Positions 1 to 5,283 of a stretch of 9,133 nt of DNA are shown in pieces. A program made the translations under genes and the position numbers. Below the pieces are notes generated by a model. That model was not told the DNA's origin. It worked only from the letters and a program-made list of their open reading frames with translations, and did no database searches. This DNA comes from Acidobacteriota bacterium. GTDB lineage: Bacteria > Acidobacteriota > Thermoanaerobaculia > Multivoradales > UBA5704. Every line of letters starts with the position of its first letter. Position 1 is the first letter of the stretch. The DNA is taken from assembly GCA_003223675.1 (NCBI GenBank), contig QHVW01000766.1:1-9133 (forward strand), in the 5' to 3' direction.

Positions 1-658
1 GGTCGAGCCCGGCGTTGCGCCAGGAGGCCTCGTCGCACTCCACGATGAACGCCGAGTGGGTGTCGCTGAACCGGTAGGCGTGGGCCTGGAAGATCCCGGC
101 CTCATTCTCAATGAAGATGAAGGTGAACGCGTCGAACCGCCGGGTGGTGCCCAGCCAGACGAACTTGGCCTTCCCCTGGACGATCTCGGGCCGGAAGGCC
201 TCCGCGTGCCGCCGCCGCACCGCGCTGTTGACGCCGTCCGCGGCCACCACCAGATCCGCGTCCCCCAGCCCCAGGCCGGGGAGATCGGAGTCGTCCCGCA
301 CCTCGCAGTTGAAGCGGAGGTCGGCCCCCAGCCGCGCGGCGCGCCCTGCAAGGATCTCCAGCAGCTTCATGCGGGCGATGCCGGCGAAGCCATGGCCGCC
401 GGAGGTGATCGTCCGCCCCTTGAAGTGGATGTCGATGTCGTCCCAGCGGGCGAAGTTGTCGGAGATCTCCTGGAACGATTCGGGATCGGCCGCCCGGAAG
501 TTGCCGAGCGTCTGGTCCGAGAAGACGACCCCCCACCCGAACGTGGCGTCCGGAGCGTTGCGCTCCAGGACCACCACCTCATGCCCCGGATCCGCCTTCT
601 TCATCAGCAGGGAGAGATACAGCCCCGCCGGTCCGCCGCCGATCACCGCGACCTTCAT
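1..658 (-). CDS. FAD-dependent monooxygenase, salicylyl-CoA 5-hydroxylase / anthraniloyl-CoA monooxygenase type (N-terminal part, cut by window edge)
   Basis: Translating the minus strand from the ATG at 658 gives 219 residues that run off the left edge. Visible features of a class A flavin monooxygenase are the Rossmann motif GGGPAG at residues 7-12, an acidic residue (E32) ending the second strand where the FAD ribose binds, and an AADGVNSAVR motif at 139-148. The stretch FGWGVVFSDQTLGNF (40-54) together with GHGFAGIARMKLLEIL (88-103) is what I know from the salicylyl-CoA 5-hydroxylase and 2-aminobenzoyl-CoA (anthraniloyl-CoA) monooxygenase/reductase group. Those enzymes hydroxylate aromatic acyl-CoA thioesters in the cytoplasm and often carry a C-terminal Old Yellow Enzyme-like reductase domain, which would lie outside this window. 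GGAGGA lies four bases before the start. The family call is from memory of motifs; which acyl-CoA is the substrate cannot be told. Confidence 0.8.
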   Translation of the reverse strand, partial: MKVAVIGGGPAGLYLSLLMKKADPGHEVVVLERNAPDATFGWGVVFSDQTLGNFRAADPESFQEISDNFARWDDIDIHFKGRTITSGGHGFAGIARMKLLEILAGRAARLGADLRFNCEVRDDSDLPGLGLGDADLVVAADGVNSAVRRRHAEAFRPEIVQGKAKFVWLGTTRRFDAFTFIFIENEAGIFQAHAYRFSDTHSAFIVECDEASWRNAGLD

Positions 659-681
659 GGGGTCCTCCGAGCGCCTCCTCC

Positions 682-730
682 GCCTGGGGTTGAAACCCCA
701 GGCTAATGAATATCCGCCCCTGCGGGGCGG
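682..730 (+). repeat. REP-like double hairpin, copy A
   Basis: Hairpin 1 (682-703) has 10-base arms, GCCTGGGGTT and AACCCCAGGC, around GA. A 10-base linker TAATGAATAT follows (704-713). Hairpin 2 (714-730) is CCGCCCC-TGC-GGGGCGG. In copies C and E the innermost pair of hairpin 2 is T-A instead of C-G, so both sides have changed together. A further palindrome, CCTCCGGAGG at 745-754, matches the extension after copy C. Confidence 0.85.
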
Positions 731-786
731 TTCGTTGGAGTTTACCTCCGGAGGCGAACTATATGGGATTGGGCGGCTGGAGGGGA

Positions 787-835
787 CCTCCCTGGAAGGG
801 CGGGTATCCACCAGCCCGGGGTTTCAACCCCGGGT
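787..835 (-). repeat. REP-like double hairpin, copy B (inverted)
   Basis: This copy is in the opposite orientation to A. The arms CCCGGGGTT (815-823) and AACCCCGGG (826-834) flank TC. Compared with the other copies, the T-A pair inside CCTGGGG has become C-G on both sides, a paired change, while the outermost pair is lost. Hairpin 2 (787-803) has one mismatch: CCTCCCT against AGGGCGG. Copies A and B form a head-to-head pair 56 bp apart, like the paired REPs of bacterial BIMEs. Confidence 0.8.
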
Positions 836-942
836 GGTGGAGGCCGGGTGGAAAAAACCCCGGATAGGTCTCATCTCCCGGCGGTACCCGTCCCCCTCCA
901 CAGGCGTCTCCGGCACCGTCCCCAATGCCGCCGCCCACCCCC

Positions 943-991
943 GCCTGGGGTTGAAACCCCAGGCTGGTGAATACCCGCCCTTCCAGGGCGG
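943..991 (+). repeat. REP-like double hairpin, copy C
   Basis: Hairpin 1 (943-964) is identical to copy A. The linker is TGGTGAATAC (965-974). Hairpin 2 (975-991) is CCGCCCT-TCC-AGGGCGG. The following bases to about 1018 resemble those after copy A and include CCTCTGGAGG at 1006-1015. The copy lies 32 bp past the RAYT stop codon and, with inverted copy D, brackets the transposase gene. Confidence 0.85.
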
Positions 992-1023
992 CTCTCTGGG
1001 GTTTGCCTCTGGAGGTGCCACCC

Positions 1024-1476
1024 TCAATCGAAGAGGTGGTCCGGATCGTATTCGACCTGATGTTTCTCCAGGAGCCCGATGAGCTCGTTCTTGAAGGTGG
1101 AACGGCGATGATGGGCCTCCTGATTCAGGATGTAGCTCCTCACCCGGGCCTCGTTCGATTGGCTGACGGAGAAGGCGGCGTATCCCGTCTGCCATCCGAA
1201 CTCGGGGATCGGCTCCGGCCGTTCATGGACCCATTTCGAGGGGATCGCCTTGATCGCCTGGACGAGGTCGCACAGCTTGTGGCTGGCCTTTACGCGGAGG
1301 AGGAGGTGGACGTGGTCCGGCATGCCGCCGAGCGCCATCACGGTGGCTCCTCTCTGATGGGCAATCGTGGCCATGTAGGGGTAGAGGTCGGCCTTCAGGG
1401 CGGCGTCGATGAACGGAGCGCGTTGCCGGGTACTGAAGACGACGTGGAGCATGATTTTCACGAGCGTCGAGGACAT
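1024..1476 (-). CDS. REP-associated tyrosine transposase (RAYT), IS200-like
   Basis: A 150-residue single-strand DNA transposase of the Y1 (IS200/IS605 TnpA-like) superfamily. The metal-binding HUH-type motif is DHVHLLL with H55 and H57, and the probable nucleophile is Y115 in SYILNQEAHH. WQTGYAAFSVS (95-105) is also typical of the family, and the length fits. Known relatives nick and rejoin single-stranded DNA at short hairpins, and RAYTs act on the REP elements around them. Here copies C and D flank the gene in opposite orientations, as in described REPtrons. All catalytic residues I can identify are present, so the gene looks intact. The start is supported by GGAGGG about six bases upstream. 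The leader contains a perfect 8-bp hairpin that may limit translation. An ordinary solitary IS200-like element is the alternative, but no insertion ends are visible. Confidence 0.88.
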   Translation of the reverse strand: MSSTLVKIMLHVVFSTRQRAPFIDAALKADLYPYMATIAHQRGATVMALGGMPDHVHLLLRVKASHKLCDLVQAIKAIPSKWVHERPEPIPEFGWQTGYAAFSVSQSNEARVRSYILNQEAHHRRSTFKNELIGLLEKHQVEYDPDHLFD

Positions 1477-1500
1477 AGGGGTCCCTCCATGAGGCGTTCG

Positions 1501-1523
1501 GAACCGGCCGGAAGAGCCGGTTC
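1501..1523 (-). promoter_or_regulatory. Hairpin in the RAYT mRNA leader
   Basis: Perfect 8-bp inverted repeat: GAACCGGC (1501-1508), a 7-base loop, then GCCGGTTC (1516-1523). It lies 24 bp upstream of the RAYT start codon, so it would fold in the transcript's 5' leader. IS200 of enterobacteria is known to restrain transposase translation with a leader hairpin; a similar role here is inference. It could instead mark the element's own end. Confidence 0.5.
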
Positions 1524-1629
1524 ACCCCTCTGAAGACGTAAAAAATGGTCGGGTCTGACAAACCCTTTGATTGCAACAACTTGGGAGGACGTTTTTGGCG
1601 TCTTCGGATCGAGGGGCGGGGGAGAGGGA

Positions 1630-1678
1630 CCGCCCTGGAAGGGCGGGTATTCCCTAGCCTGGGGTTTCAACCCCAGGC
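1630..1678 (-). repeat. REP-like double hairpin, copy D (inverted)
   Basis: Inverted orientation. Hairpin 2 comes first on the plus strand (1630-1646; CCGCCCT and AGGGCGG arms around GGA), then the linker (1647-1656), then hairpin 1 (1657-1678; GCCTGGGGTT and AACCCCAGGC around TC). The stems are identical to copies C and E; only the linker differs. The copy lies on the 5' side of the RAYT gene. Confidence 0.85.
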
Positions 1679-1747
1679 GGGGGGGAGGGCCCGGGCGGAC
1701 CCAACCTCCCCCTCCCGGCATCGCCCCGACATCGCCTGCGGTTTTCC

Positions 1748-1796
1748 GCCTGGGGTTGAAACCCCAGGCTGGCGAATACCCGCCCTTCCAGGGCGG
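1748..1796 (+). repeat. REP-like double hairpin, copy E
   Basis: Hairpin 1 (1748-1769), linker TGGCGAATAC (1770-1779) and hairpin 2 (1780-1796). It matches copy C except for one linker base. It ends 14 bp before the cyclase stop codon, so it would be transcribed in the 3' end of the cyclase mRNA, a common REP location that can affect mRNA stability. Confidence 0.85.
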
Positions 1797-1810
1797 TTTT
1801 TGGGGGAGAA

Positions 1811-2719
1811 TTACCGCACCCGCACCCCTGCTCCCCAATGGAGGGGCTTCTCCAGGCGAGGGAGCGGTGCCTCCGGCACCTCGCCCACCGCGACGCCGTA
1901 TTTCCAGTCCGGCGGGCAGATGGCGATGTAGCGGGCGTAGCCGCCGAGGCCTCCCTGGAGCTTGGGGTAGCCGATCGCCACCAGGGCGCCGGTCTCGGGC
2001 ACCTGATCCAGATTGGCGACCCCTTCGGCCTGGGTGTAGCCGTGGTGCATCAGCCAGGACTCGCCTTCCAGCGTCGGAGTGGTGTCCGTGTCGAGCGGCT
2101 CGTGGCCGTGGAAGAGGATCTTGCGCTGCTGGTGGAGGAATTTGAGCGCGTCGAGCTTCACCCCGGGAAACTTCTCGCGGGTGGCCAGCTCCGGGTTCGG
2201 CCACTCCTTCGACCAGTCGGAGCGGACGAAGACGACCGAGCCTTCCGGGATGCGGCCGTGCCGTTTCTCCCAGGCCAGGATGTCCGCCACCGTGAGGTGG
2301 TATGCGGGGTCCTTTTTCACCTGCTCCACGATCGGGATCACCACCAGCGGGCGGACCGCGTAGGTGGCCGGGAGCTCGTCGATCGCCGGATAGTTGGGGT
2401 CCCAGTGGGCCGGCGGATCGAGCTGCGTGCCGAGCTGGTCCGTGGCGAACGTGTAGCGGGTGGCCTCGAAGCCGTCGTCCTTGTAGGTGTAGGCCTTGCC
2501 GGTCTTGGGGTTCATGGCGGGGCCGAACGACGACGGCCCGAAGCCCGCCCAGACCGGGATCGACGGGCTGATCGTATGCGTCAGGTCGACGTACTTGGCC
2601 CGCTTGAGCGTCTGCTCGTACACCTGCCACAGCGGCGGCATGGCCGGCTTGGGACGGGCGGCGATCAGCGCGACCACGGCGCAGACGGCGAGCGAGGCGA
2701 GGATGAGAGGCTTCTTCAT
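1811..2719 (-). CDS. Secreted cyclase-family protein (kynurenine formamidase-like, PF04199) with altered metal-site residues
   Basis: A 302-residue protein. Residues 1-21 form a signal peptide (MKK, a hydrophobic core, then ARP), so it probably acts outside the cytoplasm or anchored in the membrane. The cyclase fold is recognised by VDLTHTISPSIPVW (44-57), GTQLDPPAHW (97-106), GSVVFVRSDWS (160-170) and AEGVANLDQVP (231-241). The family motif HxGTHxDxPxH reads Q95-L-G-T-Q99-L-D101-P-P-A-H105, so two metal-ligand histidines are glutamine. Where kynurenine formamidase has its later His, I read E220; the later Glu is kept as E232. It may bind a different metal or have another substrate, and the substrate is unknown. 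The ATG at 2719 was chosen because GGAGGA sits five bases upstream and the signal peptide begins there. The longer open frame upstream runs across the divergent gene and is not used. Confidence 0.85.
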   Translation of the reverse strand: MKKPLILASLAVCAVVALIAARPKPAMPPLWQVYEQTLKRAKYVDLTHTISPSIPVWAGFGPSSFGPAMNPKTGKAYTYKDDGFEATRYTFATDQLGTQLDPPAHWDPNYPAIDELPATYAVRPLVVIPIVEQVKKDPAYHLTVADILAWEKRHGRIPEGSVVFVRSDWSKEWPNPELATREKFPGVKLDALKFLHQQRKILFHGHEPLDTDTTPTLEGESWLMHHGYTQAEGVANLDQVPETGALVAIGYPKLQGGLGGYARYIAICPPDWKYGVAVGEVPEAPLPRLEKPLHWGAGVRVR

Positions 2720-2724
2720 GGCGG

Positions 2725-2730
2725 TCCTCC
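2725..2730 (-). promoter_or_regulatory. Ribosome binding site that fixes the cyclase start
   Basis: GGAGGA on the minus strand, five bases before the ATG at 2719. The frame stays open upstream to 3415, so this site and the signal peptide decide the true start. Confidence 0.75.
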
Positions 2731-2821
2731 GGCGGCTTGAATTTGGGAGAATGGTAACAAACTGGACCCTGGCAACGCCTGAGAGCTTGAGCGCCAACCA
2801 TGACCGGCGCGGGAGCACGCC

Positions 2822-3466
2822 ATGAAATCGATCGGATCTTCCACCATCGTCTCGTTGCTGTTGTTGGCCGTGGGAGCGCCGGGCGCGGCCCAGGACAAGC
2901 CGATCCGGCCCAATGCGGTCAGGATTCCCGCGACCACTTCGGTGAAGGCCAACCAGGCCGTGGTCCTCCCCATGGCCCCCGCGAAACCGCAGTGCCCGGC
3001 GCCTCCGTTTCACGACTGTCCATCGCCCGAAGGGGCCAAGGTCCTCATCCTGAAGGATGGGAGCGTCCAGACCACCTACACCGACGGCACGGTCCGGCTG
3101 GCGAGGCCCGCCGGTGGCGGGAAGCGCATCACCTATCCGGACGGCACCAGCGTCGAGGATGACTGGAGCGGCACCACCTGGCGCGACAAGGACGGCAAGG
3201 TCACCAACAGAACGCCGAAGCTGCACGTCGAGGCGGAGATGCCCTCCGCCGGCCCTCCCGACCCTCCGGCCTCGGGGTCTCAGCTTGACCTGTGGCTGCA
3301 GCGCCACAACAGGTCTCTCCTGACGGCGCTTCAGGCGCGGATGCAGGGTGAGGACGGCGGCACAGAGAGCCTCAACGACTACCTGGCGAGAGAGCGGGGG
3401 TTGGGGCTCTACCAACAGATCGCAGCCCGTACCGACCTGTTGCAGCGGCTCCTGGCTCAGCCCTGA
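2822..3466 (+). CDS. Uncharacterised secreted protein with YxDGT-type motifs
   Basis: 214 residues, no family recognised. The N-terminus is a signal peptide (about residues 1-23, ending near GAAQ). A proline-rich stretch with two cysteines, CPAPPFHDC (58-66), follows. Next comes a region of short strand-like repeats, LKDGSVQTTYTDGTVR and KRITYPDGTSVED, resembling the DGT/YPDGT repeats of many surface proteins, and then a helical C-terminus rich in Leu, Arg and Gln. GGGAG lies seven bases before the ATG. The gene diverges from the cyclase gene across 102 bp and its stop lies only 9 bp before the next gene, so those two are probably co-transcribed. Coding is supported by composition and by position between well-spaced neighbours. 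No function is claimed. Confidence 0.75.
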   Translation: MKSIGSSTIVSLLLLAVGAPGAAQDKPIRPNAVRIPATTSVKANQAVVLPMAPAKPQCPAPPFHDCPSPEGAKVLILKDGSVQTTYTDGTVRLARPAGGGKRITYPDGTSVEDDWSGTTWRDKDGKVTNRTPKLHVEAEMPSAGPPDPPASGSQLDLWLQRHNRSLLTALQARMQGEDGGTESLNDYLARERGLGLYQQIAARTDLLQRLLAQP

Positions 3467-3475
3467 GGATGCGCC

Positions 3476-4023
3476 ATGCGACCGCTCCGCCTGGCTCTCG
3501 CCATCCTGTTCCTTTTCCTTTCCGTCTCCTGGACCGCGTCCGCCACGGAAGGCGGAGCTCCGTCCAAACCGCCGGGCGCCAAGGCGGCGATCATCGATGA
3601 TTTCGATCCGCGCAAAGTGGAGCGAACCTCGATCCGGCGACGCGGGAGCGTCAGCAGGCCGCCTGGCGCGCGTATTACAACTACCGGGTCTGGGCGTTCC
3701 AGCACCGCACCAAGCTCTATGACTGGCAGCTCGCCTCGTCGCGGGTGACCTTCGTGATCGTCATCCTGCTCGTGCTGATCGGGATCTTCTTCTCCTGGCT
3801 GCAGTTCCGGCTGTCGCTCCGGCCGCGTCCCCCCATCATCCATAATCTGGGGACTGACGCGCCGCCGGCCGAAGCGGCGGCGGTGGTGGTCACTGAGATC
3901 TCCGCCGGACGCGAAGGGATCAAGGTGAGCTCGCCGGTCCTCGGCGTGATCATCCTGGTGATCTCGCTGCTCTTCTTCTATCTCTACCTGGCCTACGTCT
4001 ATCCGCTCAACCAGGCGCTCTGA
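3476..4023 (+). pseudogene. Two-helix membrane protein with signal sequence, interrupted by an apparent one-base frameshift
   Basis: The first frame starts at 3476 with a signal-like segment (MRPLRLALAILFLFLSVSW) and reads sensibly to DDFDPRKVE. After that it turns into Arg/Ser/Gly-rich sequence and stops at 3748. A second frame reads ANLDPATRERQQAWRAYY from 3622 onward and continues through two membrane helices (VTFVIVILLVLIGIFFSW and VLGVIILVISLLFFYLYL) to the stop at 4021-4023. Adding one G at 3620-3623 (GAG CGA to GAG GCG) joins both into one 182-residue protein. The GTG at 3745 that opens the second frame alone is therefore unlikely to be a natural start. The gene follows the secreted-protein gene by 9 bp. 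Family unknown. The lesion may be a real recent mutation or a sequencing/assembly error. Confidence 0.72.
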
Positions 4024-4072
4024 AAGGGGCGGGAGCCGCGGGTGGATCTGTGGCAGAATGCGGCGGTTTCTT

Positions 4073-4080
4073 GAGGAGGA
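4073..4080 (+). promoter_or_regulatory. Ribosome binding site that fixes the start at 4088
   Basis: GAGGAGGA lies seven bases before the ATG at 4088. An in-frame ATG at 4058 is upstream of this site and would place the Shine-Dalgarno inside the coding region, so 4088 is preferred. Confidence 0.75.
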
Positions 4081-4087
4081 ATTCCGC

Positions 4088-4593
4088 ATGCCGATCACCC
4101 CCGGCCGCGTCGCCTGGTACGTCACCGGCCGCTTCTATCTGGATCAGCAGGGCAGGCTCCAGGACCTGGGCTATTTCCTCCATCTGGAGGGGGTCCAGGG
4201 CTCGCCGTTCAACCCGGGCGCGATCGGTGAGGCGAGCGCCCGTTTCACCTTCCGCTCCGAGCCGTTCCAATCGGAGCCGATCACCAACGGCAACGTGGCG
4301 ATCGGCCTCGACACAACGGGGGAGTTCAGCGTCTATTTCAACCCGGAAGGGGGCGGGGACTTCGGGGATCCCGATTCGTTCTCGCGGGGGACGCGCGTGG
4401 CCGTGTTCCGGCGCACCAGCGTGGTGATGGGGCAGACGCTCTCCTCTCCGATCCTGGGCGGCTTCGCCTTCGCCACCAACGTCTTCTCGGCGGAGCTCGT
4501 GGACAGCGCGCCGTTCGTGCTCGACGGCGAGCCCTACGATCTCCGGGACCTGGCATCGCCGCGTTCACCGGCTCGGCGGTGGCGGCGGGGTGA
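4088..4593 (+). pseudogene. Uncharacterised protein, probably about 168 aa, with an apparent one-base frameshift near its end
   Basis: From the ATG at 4088 the protein reads MPITPGRVAWYVTGRFYLD, then alternating hydrophobic and polar residues typical of a beta-rich soluble fold. There is no signal peptide, and I do not recognise a family. After DGEPYDLRDL (about residue 155) the open frame becomes Arg/Ser/Pro-rich and runs to 4810, entirely across the opposite-strand membrane-protein gene. One extra G at 4552-4553 makes the reading continue as GIAAFTGSAVAAG and stop at 4591-4593, 12 bp before the convergent gene's stop. That repaired end gives 168 residues and normal spacing. The lesion may be real or an assembly error. 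Confidence 0.65.
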
Positions 4594-4605
4594 GAAACCG
4601 CGGCG

Positions 4606-5268
4606 TCAGACCCGCGCCCGGTGTCTGTCCACCCACCACCCCCAGAGCGGAATCAGCCAGCCGACGACGAGGCCCCCCCAGGCGAGCGTCCGCACGTCGG
4701 ACGGCGGGGGGCTGAAAGGGCCGGAGAGCCACATCGCCGCCATGAGCACCAGCAGCACCCAGAGCCCCCAGCGGCCGATGGCATCGCGGGACCGGGTGGC
4801 GCGCAGGTAGAGCGCGATGCCGGCCACGTAGAGCGCCCCCTCGATCCAGAGCTCGGCGGTGGACTTCCACAGCCCGAGGCCGACGTAGGGGCCGTGGGGG
4901 AGGATCGGCAGGTCGCGGCGATGGACGATCAGGTCGAGCAGCCAGTGGCTGAAGACGCCCGCGCCCAACAGCAGCGCGCCGCGGCTTCGCAAGGCCCGCT
5001 CCGATCTCCCCAGGAACAGATAGCCCACGGCGAAGACCACCGACCAGCCGAGCGCCCCCACCAGGCTGTGCGAGATCGGATAGTCGTAGAAATCGAACGG
5101 GCAGAGCTTGGTGATCCCCGGCGCGATGCGCACGTGCTCCCAGCCGAGCAGGAGGAAGATCGGCCACAGCAGGTCGAGAAACTGCACGGCCATGAGCCAG
5201 GTCCCCAGCGAGATCCACGGGGTCTTCGCGCGGCCGGCCAATCCGATGGCTTCGTGCCCTACGAACAT
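4606..5268 (-). CDS. Multipass membrane protein of the YdjM-like putative metal-dependent hydrolase type
   Basis: 220 residues with several hydrophobic segments. Conserved polar residues sit at their edges: FVGHEAIGLAG (H5), QFLDLLWP (D32), YPISHSL (H67), FSHWLLDLIVHRRDLP (H108, D112, H116, D119) and a basic C-terminus WWVDRHRARV. This pattern matches proteins often annotated as membrane-bound metal-dependent hydrolases related to E. coli YdjM (PF04307-like). I know of no demonstrated reaction for this type. The His and Asp residues could bind a metal within the membrane plane. The start is the ATG at 5268, with purine-rich GGAGGGAGGG just upstream. It follows the surface-protein gene by 15 bp on the same strand, so co-transcription is likely. 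Family call moderate, function unknown. Confidence 0.75.
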   Translation of the reverse strand: MFVGHEAIGLAGRAKTPWISLGTWLMAVQFLDLLWPIFLLLGWEHVRIAPGITKLCPFDFYDYPISHSLVGALGWSVVFAVGYLFLGRSERALRSRGALLLGAGVFSHWLLDLIVHRRDLPILPHGPYVGLGLWKSTAELWIEGALYVAGIALYLRATRSRDAIGRWGLWVLLVLMAAMWLSGPFSPPPSDVRTLAWGGLVVGWLIPLWGWWVDRHRARV

Positions 5269-5283
5269 GGAGGCCCTCCCTCC

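Larger units (their letters stand above)
659..1023. other. 365-bp intergenic region holding three REP-like elements
   Basis: This gap lies between the monooxygenase start and the RAYT stop. It holds REP copies at 682-730, 787-835 and 943-991 (separate entries) and a short palindromic extension after the first and third copies. The rest (about 836-942) is pyrimidine-rich on the plus strand and shows no convincing gene. The monooxygenase promoter should lie here, but I could not pick out a -35/-10 pair. Confidence 0.6.
1477..1810. other. 334-bp intergenic region between cyclase and RAYT genes
   Basis: This gap holds the RAYT leader hairpin (1501-1523) and REP copies D (1630-1678) and E (1748-1796). 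The remaining bases show no credible gene. Copy E is followed by a T run on the plus strand, but the neighbouring genes are read from the minus strand, so I do not call a terminator. Confidence 0.6.

Noticed and set aside
56..1082. Overlapping plus-strand frames at the left edge
   Set aside because: The minus strand gives an uninterrupted flavin monooxygenase with correct motifs; the plus frames are Arg/Pro-rich shadows that run into the REP elements.
682..1796. CRISPR array
   Set aside because: The repeats occur in both orientations at irregular spacing, contain two hairpins each and surround a transposase; there are no uniform spacers or cas genes.
1780..1804. Rho-independent terminator at REP copy E
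   Set aside because: The GC hairpin followed by T residues exists only on the plus strand, while the adjacent genes are transcribed from the minus strand.
1838..2740. A 300-residue plus-strand open frame
   Set aside because: It is the antisense shadow of the cyclase gene, with no recognisable domain.
2720..2821. Divergent promoters between the cyclase and secreted-protein genes
   Set aside because: Promoters must lie here, but no -35/-10 pair with acceptable spacing was visible on either strand.
2720..3415. Upstream extension of the cyclase reading frame to a 534-residue protein
   Set aside because: The extra part is antisense to the secreted-protein gene and Arg-rich; the signal peptide and GGAGGA place the start at 2719.
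3600..3625. Programmed ribosomal frameshift in the membrane-protein gene
   Set aside because: No slippery heptamer or clear downstream structure is seen; a simple missing G explains the data.
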